Source of the DNA: CAYNFR01 sp964616755
GTDB lineage: Bacteria > Bacteroidota > Bacteroidia > Chitinophagales > Saprospiraceae
Length of the DNA: 64,000 bases
Assembly (NCBI GenBank): GCA_964616755.1
Contig: CAZTSI010000003.1
Span: forward strand, 62,001 to 126,000
Reading direction: 5' to 3'
Numbering within the stretch: the first letter of the stretch is position 1; each line of letters opens with the position of its first letter. This document shows positions 1 to 9,020 of this stretch, piece by piece. The notes beneath the pieces are model-generated. The model made no database searches and was not told where the DNA came from. It saw only the letters and a program-made list of their open reading frames with translations. Position numbers and translations under genes: made by a program.

Positions 1-1390
1 AACCAGAGCGTGTGATGGTTAATATTCGCTTGTCATCAGCATGTTTACGCACACCTTCTTGCGTTGCGCGCACCATTTGCATACCATAAATATTGTGTGC
101 TTTTGCGTGACTGCATGGGTGACCATCATAATCAAAGCGTACATCAGGTGGAAGTGTTTTAGACTCCACCTCAAATAACGCCGGCTCATTCATGTCGTTC
201 CATACGCCGTCTATATCAAGATCAGTCATGAATTCTTTGTAAAGATCTGCCCACCATTCTCTCACATCTGGACGGGTGAAGTCTGGAAAATAACAGCGCC
301 CAGGCCAAACAATCCCCGTTGCGAATGGACCATCTTTGCGTCGACAGAAATAGCCTTTTTCAAGGGCCTCTTTAAATACTGGGTAATGATGATCTATTTT
401 GATACCTGGATCAATAATAACTACCGTCTTAAATCCTTGTTTCTTGAGATCTTGGATCATCCTTTTGGGTTTAGGAAACCGCTCTTTATCCCAAGTAAAG
501 CATCTAAACCCATCCATATAATCTATATCGAGATAGATGGAATCGCAAGGTATGCGCTCTTTTCGCATGCGTGTAGTCACGTCCCTTACTTCTGATTCTG
601 GATAGTATGACCATTTGCATTGCTGATATCCGAGGGCCCACATAGCTGGCATTTCATGTGTGCCTGTAAGTTGGGCATATTGCTTCGTTACATCCATCAG
701 TTGTGGTCCTATCATGAAATAGTAGTTCATTTCACCGCCCATCGCCCAAAAGCTCGTAGCATTGTAGCGTTCGTGTCCAAAATCGAAATACGTACGATGA
801 CTATTATCAAAAAATATTCCATAGGCTATCCCATCGTGAAGGCCGTAATAAAAGGGAATATTCTTATACAAAGGATCCCAACCATAGTCATATCCATAAC
901 AATCTGTACCCCAGTTATTTTGTTTTTTACCCCTGAGGTTTAATTCGGTAGGTTTGTCACCAAGCCCAAAGTATAATTCATCTTTGAAATTCTGCTTAGT
1001 CATTTTGACAATATTGTTTCCTGTCTCCTCCACATATTCCCAGTGAAAACCTTTTTCATCTTTGTTGACCAGCGTGTCATAAGGGTCATAAAAAGCTATA
1101 GAACCATCTTTTTTGCTCACTCGGCAAGTTAATGCAGAGGTTTTTATAGAGATATGGCCATTGTGCTCAGTGAACACATATTCTGTTTTTGTTGGCGAAA
1201 AGCTGGGGCTTATGGCGTATGAAAAATCGTCAAGAAAATATTGATAGGTGCCATAGCGTATGCGCATCATTTTCTCATTTATTATATGGATGCGTATCAA
1301 CAATTCGTTTGTCGTGAATAGCTCAATGACATGATCATTATGTACTGTTCTAATTACAGCACCTGCAAAAAATTCTGTTACGGGCGTCAT
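1..1390 (-). CDS. GH31 family alpha-glucosidase, C-terminus cut off by the window edge
   Basis: The reading frame is open from an ATG at 1390 to the left edge, giving 463 codons; an in-frame TGA lies five codons upstream of this ATG. It encodes the N-terminal beta-sandwich and the first half of the TIM barrel of a glycoside hydrolase family 31 enzyme. The signature GVWNDMNEPA places the catalytic nucleophile at about Asp399, and YLDIDYMDGFRCFTWD near residue 286 is the other typical GH31 stretch. No signal peptide is seen, so it is probably cytoplasmic. It lies downstream of glgB-glgA-glgC on the same strand, which suggests use of alpha-glucans or maltodextrins. The acid/base Asp lies beyond the window, so exact specificity (alpha-glucosidase, xylosidase or transglucosidase) is open. 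Confidence 0.9.
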   Translation of the reverse strand, partial: MTPVTEFFAGAVIRTVHNDHVIELFTTNELLIRIHIINEKMMRIRYGTYQYFLDDFSYAISPSFSPTKTEYVFTEHNGHISIKTSALTCRVSKKDGSIAFYDPYDTLVNKDEKGFHWEYVEETGNNIVKMTKQNFKDELYFGLGDKPTELNLRGKKQNNWGTDCYGYDYGWDPLYKNIPFYYGLHDGIAYGIFFDNSHRTYFDFGHERYNATSFWAMGGEMNYYFMIGPQLMDVTKQYAQLTGTHEMPAMWALGYQQCKWSYYPESEVRDVTTRMRKERIPCDSIYLDIDYMDGFRCFTWDKERFPKPKRMIQDLKKQGFKTVVIIDPGIKIDHHYPVFKEALEKGYFCRRKDGPFATGIVWPGRCYFPDFTRPDVREWWADLYKEFMTDLDIDGVWNDMNEPALFEVESKTLPPDVRFDYDGHPCSHAKAHNIYGMQMVRATQEGVRKHADDKRILTITRSG

Positions 1391-1436
1391 ATTATTTTCA
1401 TTTCATGATGATAACACTCAAAGAGCGTTACGGCTG

Positions 1437-1444
1437 CAAACTTA
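1437..1444 (-). promoter_or_regulatory. Bacteroidota -7 box upstream of the GH31 gene
   Basis: Read on the minus strand this is TAAGTTTG, an exact match to TAnnTTTG, 46 bases upstream of the GH31 start codon. No convincing -33 TTTG was found at the usual spacing. The hairpin at 1468-1505 lies just upstream, so the GH31 gene may have its own promoter apart from the glg transcript. Confidence 0.4.
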
Positions 1445-1467
1445 ATTCATGTTTTAGATAAGACGTG

Positions 1468-1505
1468 GCAATCATGCCTAAAACTAATTTTTTGGGCATG
1501 ATTGC
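1468..1505 (-). terminator. Hairpin between glgC and the GH31 gene
   Basis: GCAATCATGCC (1468-1478) pairs perfectly with GGCATGATTGC (1495-1505) around a 16-nt loop. The stem is 11 bp. It follows the glgC stop codon (1573) on the minus strand. The T-run is on the plus-strand side (1509-1513), so this is not a classical T-tailed terminator for glgC; it may act as a transcript 3' end or partial attenuator. Confidence 0.5.
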
Positions 1506-1572
1506 TAGTTTTTATAGATAATTTGTCGAAATCGTCAGAAGGTACGAGTGTCCTTATCAAATTTCTTTGGGA

Positions 1573-2853
1573 CTAAGCCCCAATGTGCATATTATCACCT
1601 ATGATCGCTCCTTTTTTGACGATAACAATGCCTTCACGGATGCAGTAAGTATCTGTTTCATGATCGGCAAGATTATTGGCGCCTCGGATGGAGCAATTAT
1701 TTCCAATTTTTACGTTTTTATCAATAATCGTATTTTCAATGTGACAATTATCTCCGATGCCCAATAAAGCAATGGAAGGGTTTGTCTCAATTTCTTTAAT
1801 GGATTGATAAAAGTCAATACCCATGACGATAGACCTTCTAATAGTTGTTCCTCGTCCAATTCTGGAGCGCACGCCAATAATAGCCTCTTCTATCGACTGA
1901 GCATGAATTATGCAGCCTTCTGCGACCAAGGCATGATTCATACGAGTTTCAAAGATTTTGGAGGGTGATAACATTCGAGCGTTTGTATAAACCTTATTGA
2001 CATTATCGTATAAATTAAATTCAGGCAGATACTGTGTCAACCGCAGGTTGGCCTCAAAAAAGGAGGCTATTGTACCTATATCTGTCCAATATCCTCCAAA
2101 GGGGAAACTCGTTACCTTATATTCACTGCTCTGCACGGCCACAGGAATTATTTCCTTCCCGAAGTCTAGTGCTTTTGGATTTTCATCAAATAGTTTTCCT
2201 AACACACCATTTCTGAAGATATAGATACCCATGGATGCTAAAAAATGCTTGTCTTGACGGGCATATTGTTCGTCTACAGGGGAAGTCCATTGCCCTAGCG
2301 TATCTGCTGAAGGTTTTTCAACGAAATCGAGGATATCGCCTTTTTCGTCGACTTTCATAATTCCAAATCCAGGGGCATCATGATGATTGACAGGAATCGT
2401 AGCAACCGTTAAGTCAGCCTGATTGTCATTATGCCATTTAATAATCTGATTAAAATCCATCTGATAAAGCTGATCGCCTGATAGGATCATCAAGTTTTCA
2501 TAATCATGATTCTCTAAATAGCTGCGACATTGTTTGACGGCATCCGCGGTACCTTGAAACCATTCGGAGCTGGCTCGTGTTTGTTCAGCAGCCAAAATAT
2601 CAACAAAGGCATTCGAAAAAATATCGAAATGAAAGGCATTTTTTACATGCGAATTCAAAGAAGCTGAATTGAATTGGGTCAGCACAAAAATTCTATTTAC
2701 CCCACTATTCAGACAATTGGATATAGGTATATCGATTAATCTAAATTTGCCCGCAATTGGTACAGCGGGTTTGGAGCGATGGTGCGTAAGTGGGTATAGT
2801 CTACTTCCGACACCTCCCCCTAATATTACTGCTATGGTTTCTTTGCCTATCAT
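1573..2853 (-). CDS. glgC: Glucose-1-phosphate adenylyltransferase GlgC (ADP-glucose pyrophosphorylase)
   Basis: GlgC makes ADP-glucose from glucose 1-phosphate and ATP, the committed step of bacterial glycogen synthesis. At 426 aa the length is normal. The N-terminal nucleotidyltransferase domain opens with GGGVGSRLYPLT (about residues 12-23), followed by the SKPAVPIAGKFRLIDIPISN stretch; FQGTADAV near residue 100 and VEKP near 180 also fit. The C-terminal third is a left-handed beta-helix with hexapeptide-like repeats. The start codon overlaps the last codon of glgA by the ATGA arrangement (2850-2853), so the two are translationally coupled. It is the last gene of glgB-glgA-glgC; the family is usually under allosteric control. 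Confidence 0.96.
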   Translation of the reverse strand: MIGKETIAVILGGGVGSRLYPLTHHRSKPAVPIAGKFRLIDIPISNCLNSGVNRIFVLTQFNSASLNSHVKNAFHFDIFSNAFVDILAAEQTRASSEWFQGTADAVKQCRSYLENHDYENLMILSGDQLYQMDFNQIIKWHNDNQADLTVATIPVNHHDAPGFGIMKVDEKGDILDFVEKPSADTLGQWTSPVDEQYARQDKHFLASMGIYIFRNGVLGKLFDENPKALDFGKEIIPVAVQSSEYKVTSFPFGGYWTDIGTIASFFEANLRLTQYLPEFNLYDNVNKVYTNARMLSPSKIFETRMNHALVAEGCIIHAQSIEEAIIGVRSRIGRGTTIRRSIVMGIDFYQSIKEIETNPSIALLGIGDNCHIENTIIDKNVKIGNNCSIRGANNLADHETDTYCIREGIVIVKKGAIIGDNMHIGA

Positions 2854-4301
2854 GATTCTTGAATTAATTGATTATAAATATCGCAATATTTTTTAGCTGA
2901 ATTATCCCAAGAAAAATCAAACTTGACCGCTTGAGATCTTAATTCTTTATAGGTTTCTTGGTTTTTGTATAGGTTTAAAGCTCGCGAGATGGCATTGACC
3001 AGATCGTCTACACTGTCGTATTCAAAGGAAATTCCGTGGCCGCCCACTTCATAGTCTATGACGGTATCTTTAAGACCACCTGTTCGCTTTGCAATGACGA
3101 GCGAACCATATCGCATAGCAAACATCTGATTTAGTCCGCAAGGCTCAAAACGTGATGGCATTACTATAAAATCACTAGAGGCGTAGACTTTGTGCGCGAG
3201 TTCTTCATTATATCCGATATAAATCGCGACGCGCTCACTAAATCGATCATATAGTTCTTGCACCTTGCCTTCAATAAACTTGTCCCCACTGCCTAAAATG
3301 AAAAAGTTGACGAAACCAAACTTTGCTAATATCTTTTCAATGGCGGGTACCAGTAAATCACCTCCTTTCTGATGAGCAAATCGACCAATAAAGCTTATTA
3401 GTGGAACATCTTCGCTTCTATACAATTGCGATAGAATAGAGGCTTTATTAGCTTTTTTGAATTGATCCCAGGACTTTGTAAATCTGCTTTCAATAAAAGG
3501 GTCGGTTTTTGGATTCCAAACATCCGCATCTATACCATTTAGGATGCCCGAAAAACGATGGGGCTCGGCATTAGCGGCATATTGAAGGGGCGGCAAGTGG
3601 CCTTTACATTCTTCAAGGTAGCTTGGTGATACGGTGCTGACATGATCCGAATACCGCATAGCCGTGGCCCCTGCATCCATATTGCCATCCCAATCGATTA
3701 GTTGGTTTAATTTGGATGGATAGAGTGGCAATAAATCCCTTCTATACCATGGATACCGACTGTTATAAGCTCCGTTATGAATAGTATAAAAGATTTTAAG
3801 GTGGGTTAAATTGTCAAAATTGCCAGACTTCTTGATGAGAAATGGGATAAAACCAGTCTGATGGTCATGGCAATGAAGGATACTGAAACCTGGATTTTCG
3901 GCGTTTAGCCATTCTAGAACAGCACGTTGAAAACCTACATTTCTTTCTGGTTCGTCATCAAACCCAATTCCCTTTTCATTCAAGTAAATTGAATTTCGCT
4001 CAAATATCTCAGGAATATGTACACAGTAATAATCGAACGGAAGAATATCCTTTTGAACCTTGAAGATATCAAAAAAGTATCCTTTGCCCTCCATTTTAAA
4101 ACTTCCAGAAAAACACTTACGAAATGAGTGCTTTTCAAACCAAGGAAGTTTGTATTTTGGAGTAATGACAGAAGGATGCCAATTAAATTTAGCTTGGTAA
4201 GCAGGTAATGAGCCTACTACATCAGCCATTCCTCCTGCCTTAGCGCTAGGATAACACTCCGTAGAGATATGTAATACCTTATTTACTCTCTGCTTTGACA
4301 C
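2850..4301 (-). CDS. glgA: Glycogen synthase GlgA (GT5, ADP-glucose dependent)
   Basis: GlgA adds glucose from ADP-glucose to the growing alpha-1,4-glucan. The 483-aa protein has the GT-B fold of family GT5. Near residue 21 is KAGGMADVVGSLP, a variant of the KTGGL nucleotide-sugar loop. HCHDHQTGF near residue 150 and RFAHQKGG near 310 follow, and the C-terminal SRFEPCGLNQMFAMRYG contains the conserved catalytic Glu region. Its 5' end overlaps the 3' end of glgB by 23 bases and its stop overlaps the glgC start. This order makes a compact three-gene synthesis operon whose products act in sequence. Confidence 0.96.
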   Translation of the reverse strand: MSKQRVNKVLHISTECYPSAKAGGMADVVGSLPAYQAKFNWHPSVITPKYKLPWFEKHSFRKCFSGSFKMEGKGYFFDIFKVQKDILPFDYYCVHIPEIFERNSIYLNEKGIGFDDEPERNVGFQRAVLEWLNAENPGFSILHCHDHQTGFIPFLIKKSGNFDNLTHLKIFYTIHNGAYNSRYPWYRRDLLPLYPSKLNQLIDWDGNMDAGATAMRYSDHVSTVSPSYLEECKGHLPPLQYAANAEPHRFSGILNGIDADVWNPKTDPFIESRFTKSWDQFKKANKASILSQLYRSEDVPLISFIGRFAHQKGGDLLVPAIEKILAKFGFVNFFILGSGDKFIEGKVQELYDRFSERVAIYIGYNEELAHKVYASSDFIVMPSRFEPCGLNQMFAMRYGSLVIAKRTGGLKDTVIDYEVGGHGISFEYDSVDDLVNAISRALNLYKNQETYKELRSQAVKFDFSWDNSAKKYCDIYNQLIQES

Positions 4302-6249
4302 GATGTAATTTTTTAGGTTTAGTAGATTTTTTTGGTCTTTTGAATTTCCAAAAGGACGTGCTTAATGGGGCGACTGAAAGCGCTAGGACACATAATTGGC
4401 CATGTTTTGATCCAGCGGTGCTCTTCAATTGTGAATGCGTATTAAAACCGCTGCCGTGATACTTCAAGTCATCTGTATCTAGAATTTTTTCCCAATTACC
4501 CTTCATCGGCACGCCTACCTCGTAGTGATGATGCACGTTAGGGGTGAAATTACAAAATACTAAGATCAAGTCTTCATCACTTGAACGCAGGTAACTCAAG
4601 GTGCTATTAAGGTGATCCGAATGATCTATCCACTGAAACCCTTCTTCGGAAAAGCTGTTCTTATAAAGGGCAGGTTCAGATTTATATAGGTGATTTAGGT
4701 CTTTGATCAATTGTTGAATACCTCGATGAAAGGGAAATTCTAGAGATGGCCAGTCTAATGAAGCATTGACATTCCATTCAGATCGCTGTCCTAGTTCGTT
4801 ACCCATGAATAGCAACTTGTGTCCTGGATGACCATACATATACCCATATATTAACCGAAGGTTGGCAAATTGTTGCCATTCATCTCCAGGCATTTTGTTC
4901 AGTAAGCTACCTTTACCATGTACTATTTCGTCATGGGAAAGTGGCAAAATGTATGACTCAGAGTAGGCGTAAGCCATACTAAAACTGATTTCATTATGAT
5001 GAAATTTGCGATATAAGGGATCACGTGCCATATACCTCAGGGTATCGTTCATCCAACCCATCATCCACTTATAACCAAATCCAAGTCCTTCTTGATAGAC
5101 AGGTCGTGTAACACTAGGAAATGCCGTGGACTCTTCTGCAATCATCGTGATGCCAGGAAACTCAGCGTAGACGGCTTGATTTAGATCTTTAAGAAACGAG
5201 ATAGCCGAAAGATTCTCATTTCCACCATATTCATTGGGCGACCATTGACCCTCTGAACGGCTGTAGTCTAAATAAATCATCGAGGCAACAGCATCGACCC
5301 GTAAACCGTCTAAATGATATTTATCAAACCAAAAAAAGGCGCTGCTAATCAAGAAGGATCTAATTTCTGGTCGCTCGAAGTTAAAGATGAGACTATTCCA
5401 ATCAGGATGATATCCTTTTTGAGGATTAGGGTGTTCATATACCTTGCTGCCGTCAAAATCGGCTAAAAAGGTAGTGTCAGCCGGAAAGTGCGCTGCTACC
5501 CAATCGAGAATAACTCCTATGCCAACATGGTGAAACGCTTCAACCAAGTACATAAATTCTTGTGGATGGCCATATCGGCTGGTTGGCGCAAAAAATCCTA
5601 CTGACAAATATCCCCAAGATGGATAATAGGGATGCTCCGTTATGGGTAATAATTCAACGTGCGTATAGCCCATATCTAGTACATATTGTACTAGTTCATC
5701 AGCCATCTCAGTATAATGCAAGGATCTTGTGCCGTTATCCTTCTTTTTCCAGCTTCCAAGATGAACTTCGTATATAGAGATGGGCTCGGCATAAAGATTG
5801 ACATCATTTCGTTTATTCATCCATGTACTATCCTTCCATTGATAGTTAGTGGACCAAGCTACGCTTGACGTGCGCGGGGCAGTCTCATAATAAAAAGAAA
5901 AAGGGTCAGCTTTGTCGCGCACCACGCTATCCAATTCCGAATAGATGCGATATTTGTAAAGCTCACCATTCTTTATACCTGGAATAAAACCCTCCCAGAT
6001 ACCGCTAGAGTCCCATCGCACGTAGAGCTTGTGTTCTGCGCCTGACCAGTAGTTAAAATTTCCAATGACCTCTACTTGGCGAGCAGAAGGTGCAAATACG
6101 GCAAAATACATCCCCTCAACGCCATCTACGACTATTTCGTGAGCACCAAACTTGTCATAAAGCTTAAAGTGTTTGCCGCTTTTAAACAAATAGATATCCA
6201 ATTCGGAGAATAGCGAGTGGCTATGTACTTGATTTGTTGTAAACGTCAT
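4279..6249 (-). CDS. glgB: 1,4-alpha-glucan branching enzyme GlgB
   Basis: GlgB (GH13) cuts alpha-1,4 chains and re-attaches them by alpha-1,6 bonds. The protein from ATG 6249 is 656 aa. It has an N-terminal CBM48-type domain (MYFAVFAPSARQVEVIGNFN), then the GH13 barrel with GLRVDAVASMIYLDYSR holding the nucleophile Asp, AEESTAFP holding the acid/base Glu, and LPLSHDEIVHGKGS with the third acidic residue. The C-terminal beta domain ends in a short basic tail (KRPKKSTKPKK). The frame is open to an ATG at 6294, but the upstream 15 codons do not look like family sequence and a -7-like element lies at 6277-6285, so 6249 is preferred. It is the first gene of the glg operon. Confidence 0.95.
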   Translation of the reverse strand: MTFTTNQVHSHSLFSELDIYLFKSGKHFKLYDKFGAHEIVVDGVEGMYFAVFAPSARQVEVIGNFNYWSGAEHKLYVRWDSSGIWEGFIPGIKNGELYKYRIYSELDSVVRDKADPFSFYYETAPRTSSVAWSTNYQWKDSTWMNKRNDVNLYAEPISIYEVHLGSWKKKDNGTRSLHYTEMADELVQYVLDMGYTHVELLPITEHPYYPSWGYLSVGFFAPTSRYGHPQEFMYLVEAFHHVGIGVILDWVAAHFPADTTFLADFDGSKVYEHPNPQKGYHPDWNSLIFNFERPEIRSFLISSAFFWFDKYHLDGLRVDAVASMIYLDYSRSEGQWSPNEYGGNENLSAISFLKDLNQAVYAEFPGITMIAEESTAFPSVTRPVYQEGLGFGYKWMMGWMNDTLRYMARDPLYRKFHHNEISFSMAYAYSESYILPLSHDEIVHGKGSLLNKMPGDEWQQFANLRLIYGYMYGHPGHKLLFMGNELGQRSEWNVNASLDWPSLEFPFHRGIQQLIKDLNHLYKSEPALYKNSFSEEGFQWIDHSDHLNSTLSYLRSSDEDLILVFCNFTPNVHHHYEVGVPMKGNWEKILDTDDLKYHGSGFNTHSQLKSTAGSKHGQLCVLALSVAPLSTSFWKFKRPKKSTKPKKLHRVKAESK

Positions 6250-6606
6250 TTTTTTTCGTTGTTCTTGCCGAGTGCACAAAATATAAAAATTCATTTTAGC
6301 AATGTTGCAAAATTGATATTTGTCATCGTAACACTGAACAAAACAAGATAATTATTTCTCAAAAATTCACGATTATGCTGATCTGCTTGTTTTGAACCTA
6401 TTGTGGGGGGCTGATTTCTCATCAAACTAAAGCCGCTGAAAATTTAACCAGCTATAGGATACTTAGATCGATTTGTTACAAGGGCTCTTAAAGTATTATT
6501 AATATTTTAACATCGTTTTTGAGCCAAAAAATAAATGATTGGAATAATTTGCCTAATATATCAAGTTATTATGCAGTTCAATATTGGTAATAAATTATAA
6601 AAAGTT
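6250..6606. other. Divergent intergenic region between glgB and a lipoprotein gene
   Basis: About 360 bases of AT-rich DNA without a supportable gene. It should hold the promoters of both divergent genes. On the minus strand TATATTTTG (6277-6285) resembles the -7 box with one extra base. Near the lipoprotein gene only T/A-rich sequence is seen and no exact TAnnTTTG. Confidence 0.5.
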
Positions 6607-7140
6607 ATGAGATATATAGTTTGGATTATGTTGATTTTGGGCTTGGTCAGTTGTGGAGATGACGGGGATGAAGTAATTTTTAACTATGACGGCAATAACG
6701 CGACTGCACCGACTCTACCTTCTGGATTTTATGAATTCAGCATTCGATTACCTTCTCAGTTGACGCGCAATGTGATAGGTCAATCGATTGGGGAAGTGAG
6801 CTTTTATCTTTATGAGTTACCTGATCAGGCGGTGGTGAGTATCTCAGAAGACGATAATGGGCAGCCGGGGGCTGTTTTATTTTCTCAACAATTAACAGGA
6901 TTAAGGCGCAATAGCTGGAATGACGTGGAGATAAATGAAGCATTTGCGATTACTGGTAATACCATTTGGGTAGGCATTCAGGTGAGGATTAATGATATCC
7001 GACAGACTATAGGTTGTGACGCGGGTCCTGCAAACCCCAACGGTGATTGGCTCTATGATGAGTCAGATCAACAATGGTTGACCTTTAGGGAACGTGTCGG
7101 TGATAGTATTAACTGGAATATTAGAGTAAAAGTTAGGTAA
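6607..7140 (+). CDS. Small predicted lipoprotein, function unknown
   Basis: 177 aa. The N-terminus MRYIVWIMLILGLVSCGDDGDE is a type II signal peptide with lipobox LVSC, lipidated Cys at 16, followed by an acidic stretch. An acidic run after the Cys is often seen in surface-exposed Bacteroidota lipoproteins. The mature part looks like an all-beta domain (FYEFSIRLP, GEVSFYLYEL, WNDVEINEAF, IWVGIQV) ending in NWNIRVKVR, comparable in style to the carbohydrate-binding-like beta sandwiches of exported proteins. I do not recognise a named family. It is followed 52 bases later by a sodium:solute symporter gene in the same direction. Confidence 0.75.
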   Translation: MRYIVWIMLILGLVSCGDDGDEVIFNYDGNNATAPTLPSGFYEFSIRLPSQLTRNVIGQSIGEVSFYLYELPDQAVVSISEDDNGQPGAVLFSQQLTGLRRNSWNDVEINEAFAITGNTIWVGIQVRINDIRQTIGCDAGPANPNGDWLYDESDQQWLTFRERVGDSINWNIRVKVR

Positions 7141-7192
7141 ATTAAGTTTATATCAAGTAATTGGCTATTTTTCGATCATCTAAGCTAATTAC

Positions 7193-8968
7193 ATGAAAAT
7201 ACAAATACTTGATTGGGCCATCATCGCAGCATTTTTTGTTGTGAGTCTCGGCGTTGGAATTTTGTCTAGTAAGAAATCTGGAAAAAGTGCGAACGAATTC
7301 TTTTTGTCTGGGCGCAATATGCCATGGTGGTTATTGGGCTTCTCTATGGTAGCTACGACCTTTTCCGCAGACACTCCAAACCTTGTGACTGATTTAGTGC
7401 GTCAAAGGGGTGTATCGGGCAATTGGGCATGGTGGGCCTTTTTATTGACGGGTATGCTGACGGTTTTTGTCTTCGCCAAATTGTGGCGTCGTTCGATGGT
7501 CTTAACCGACGTAGAGTTTTACGAGTTAAGGTATAGCGGCAAAGCAGCAGCCTTTTTACGCGGCTTTAGAGCTTTATATTTAGGACTCATATTTAATGTG
7601 TTGGTGATGGGATCAGTTTGTCTCGCGGCTATTAAGTTTGGGGAAATCGTCTTAGGTTTAGAGGGGTGGATGACCTTACTGATTGCTGGTTCTATCACGT
7701 TGGCCTATAGTGCTGTAGGGGGATTAAGGGCGGTGATTATTACCGACTTTGTGCAGTTTATATTAGCTATGATTGGTTCTATTTGGGCCTGTATTTATAT
7801 TTTAAACCTCGAAGAGATAGGTGGAGTGAGTAACTTATTGGCGCATGCCAATGTGGTGGATAAGATTAGCATATTGCCTTCATTTAGTGACCCTAACGTT
7901 TGGGTGCCATTATTTTTGGTTCCTTTGGCTGTTCAATGGTGGGCCTCTTATTATCCTGGTTCTGAGCCTGGGGGGGGTGGTTATATTGCACAGCGAATGT
8001 TTTCAGCGAAAGATGAAGAGAATGCCGTTGGGGCGACGCTATGGTTCAATATCGCGCATTACGCCTTAAGACCTTGGCCATGGATTTTGATCGCGTTGGC
8101 TTCCTTGGTAATCTTTCCAGATTTAGAGGAAATTCAACGAATTTTTCCTGCCTTGTCTGCAGACAAAATAGGAAATGATATCGCTTATCCAGCAATGTTG
8201 ACATTATTACCTTCGGGATTATTAGGGTTAGTGGCCGCGTCATTAATAGGAGCCTTTATGTCTACTATGTCCACCCAATTAAACTTAGGTGCCTCTTATT
8301 TGGTCAACGACTTTTACCAAAGATTCATTGATCCTAAGGCTTCTGATAAAAAACTCGTGAGAATTGGGCAGTTATTTACTATCCTTTCTGCTGTTATGGG
8401 TATTGGACTTGGATTGATGCTGACTAATGCAAGCCAAGCTTTTGACTATCTTCTGTTATTAGGGGCGGGTACAGGGTTAATCTACATTTTGCGTTGGTTT
8501 TGGTGGCGTATCAATGCTTATACCGAGATTGTGGCTATGATCACATCCTTGCTAGTGGCTGGTTATTTCACTTTTATTAATTCTTCATTTGAGTCTTGGG
8601 AAAGAATTGTCTACGGCGCACTAATTACTACCGTAGTATGGGTAGCTTCGACCTTCATTACTCGTCCTACAGATGATACAACATTGCGACGTTTTTATTC
8701 TATTATTGGCCCAGGTGGCAACGGATGGAACCGCGTCCTCGAGAAAGCAAAAAGGGAAGGATATCCACTTTCTAAAGCCAAAAATAATTTGGCTCTTGAG
8801 TTAGTTTGTGTAGTGATTGGAACTTTTACAGTCTTCGCAGCTCTTTTCGCCGTCGGTTCATGGATATATGGGGAGACGACAATGGGAATTGTCTTCACAA
8901 TCGTTGCATTCCTAGGGTCTTACTTCTTATTCTGGGCTTGGAACACCATGAACAGAGCGGATGCATAA
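7193..8968 (+). CDS. Sodium:solute symporter (SSS family)
   Basis: 591-aa polytopic inner-membrane protein with about 13-14 hydrophobic segments. The start LDWAIIAAFFVVSLGVGILSS, then NEFFLSGRNMPWWLLGFSMVATTFSADTP, and YSAVGGLRAVIITDFVQF are classical SSS features; the GG-R-V-TD-Q stretch is a family signature. The family couples Na+ entry to uptake of sugars, amino acids, carboxylates or sialic acid. Substrate cannot be read from the sequence; close Bacteroidota relatives are often annotated as sugar transporters. The longer C-terminal part (about residues 480-590) with two extra membrane segments is typical of the longer SSS subtype. Confidence 0.9.
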   Translation: MKIQILDWAIIAAFFVVSLGVGILSSKKSGKSANEFFLSGRNMPWWLLGFSMVATTFSADTPNLVTDLVRQRGVSGNWAWWAFLLTGMLTVFVFAKLWRRSMVLTDVEFYELRYSGKAAAFLRGFRALYLGLIFNVLVMGSVCLAAIKFGEIVLGLEGWMTLLIAGSITLAYSAVGGLRAVIITDFVQFILAMIGSIWACIYILNLEEIGGVSNLLAHANVVDKISILPSFSDPNVWVPLFLVPLAVQWWASYYPGSEPGGGGYIAQRMFSAKDEENAVGATLWFNIAHYALRPWPWILIALASLVIFPDLEEIQRIFPALSADKIGNDIAYPAMLTLLPSGLLGLVAASLIGAFMSTMSTQLNLGASYLVNDFYQRFIDPKASDKKLVRIGQLFTILSAVMGIGLGLMLTNASQAFDYLLLLGAGTGLIYILRWFWWRINAYTEIVAMITSLLVAGYFTFINSSFESWERIVYGALITTVVWVASTFITRPTDDTTLRRFYSIIGPGGNGWNRVLEKAKREGYPLSKAKNNLALELVCVVIGTFTVFAALFAVGSWIYGETTMGIVFTIVAFLGSYFLFWAWNTMNRADA

Positions 8969-8995
8969 TTGCCAAATACTTGTCATGACGAGCGT

Positions 8996-9003
8996 TATTT
9001 TTG
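8996..9003 (+). promoter_or_regulatory. -7 box for sdaA
   Basis: TATTTTTG matches TAnnTTTG exactly and lies 17 bases before the sdaA ATG. A TTG at 8980-8982 is only 13 bases upstream, too close for a canonical -33 element. Confidence 0.5.
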
Positions 9004-9020
9004 TATTTTAAGATATCGAT

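Noticed and set aside
7555..7572. GCAGCAGCCTTTTTACG in the first symporter gene as a third copy of the shared word
   Set aside because: It lies inside coding DNA, lacks TTATCCAC at the right distance, and is explained by the Ala-Ala-Phe codons.
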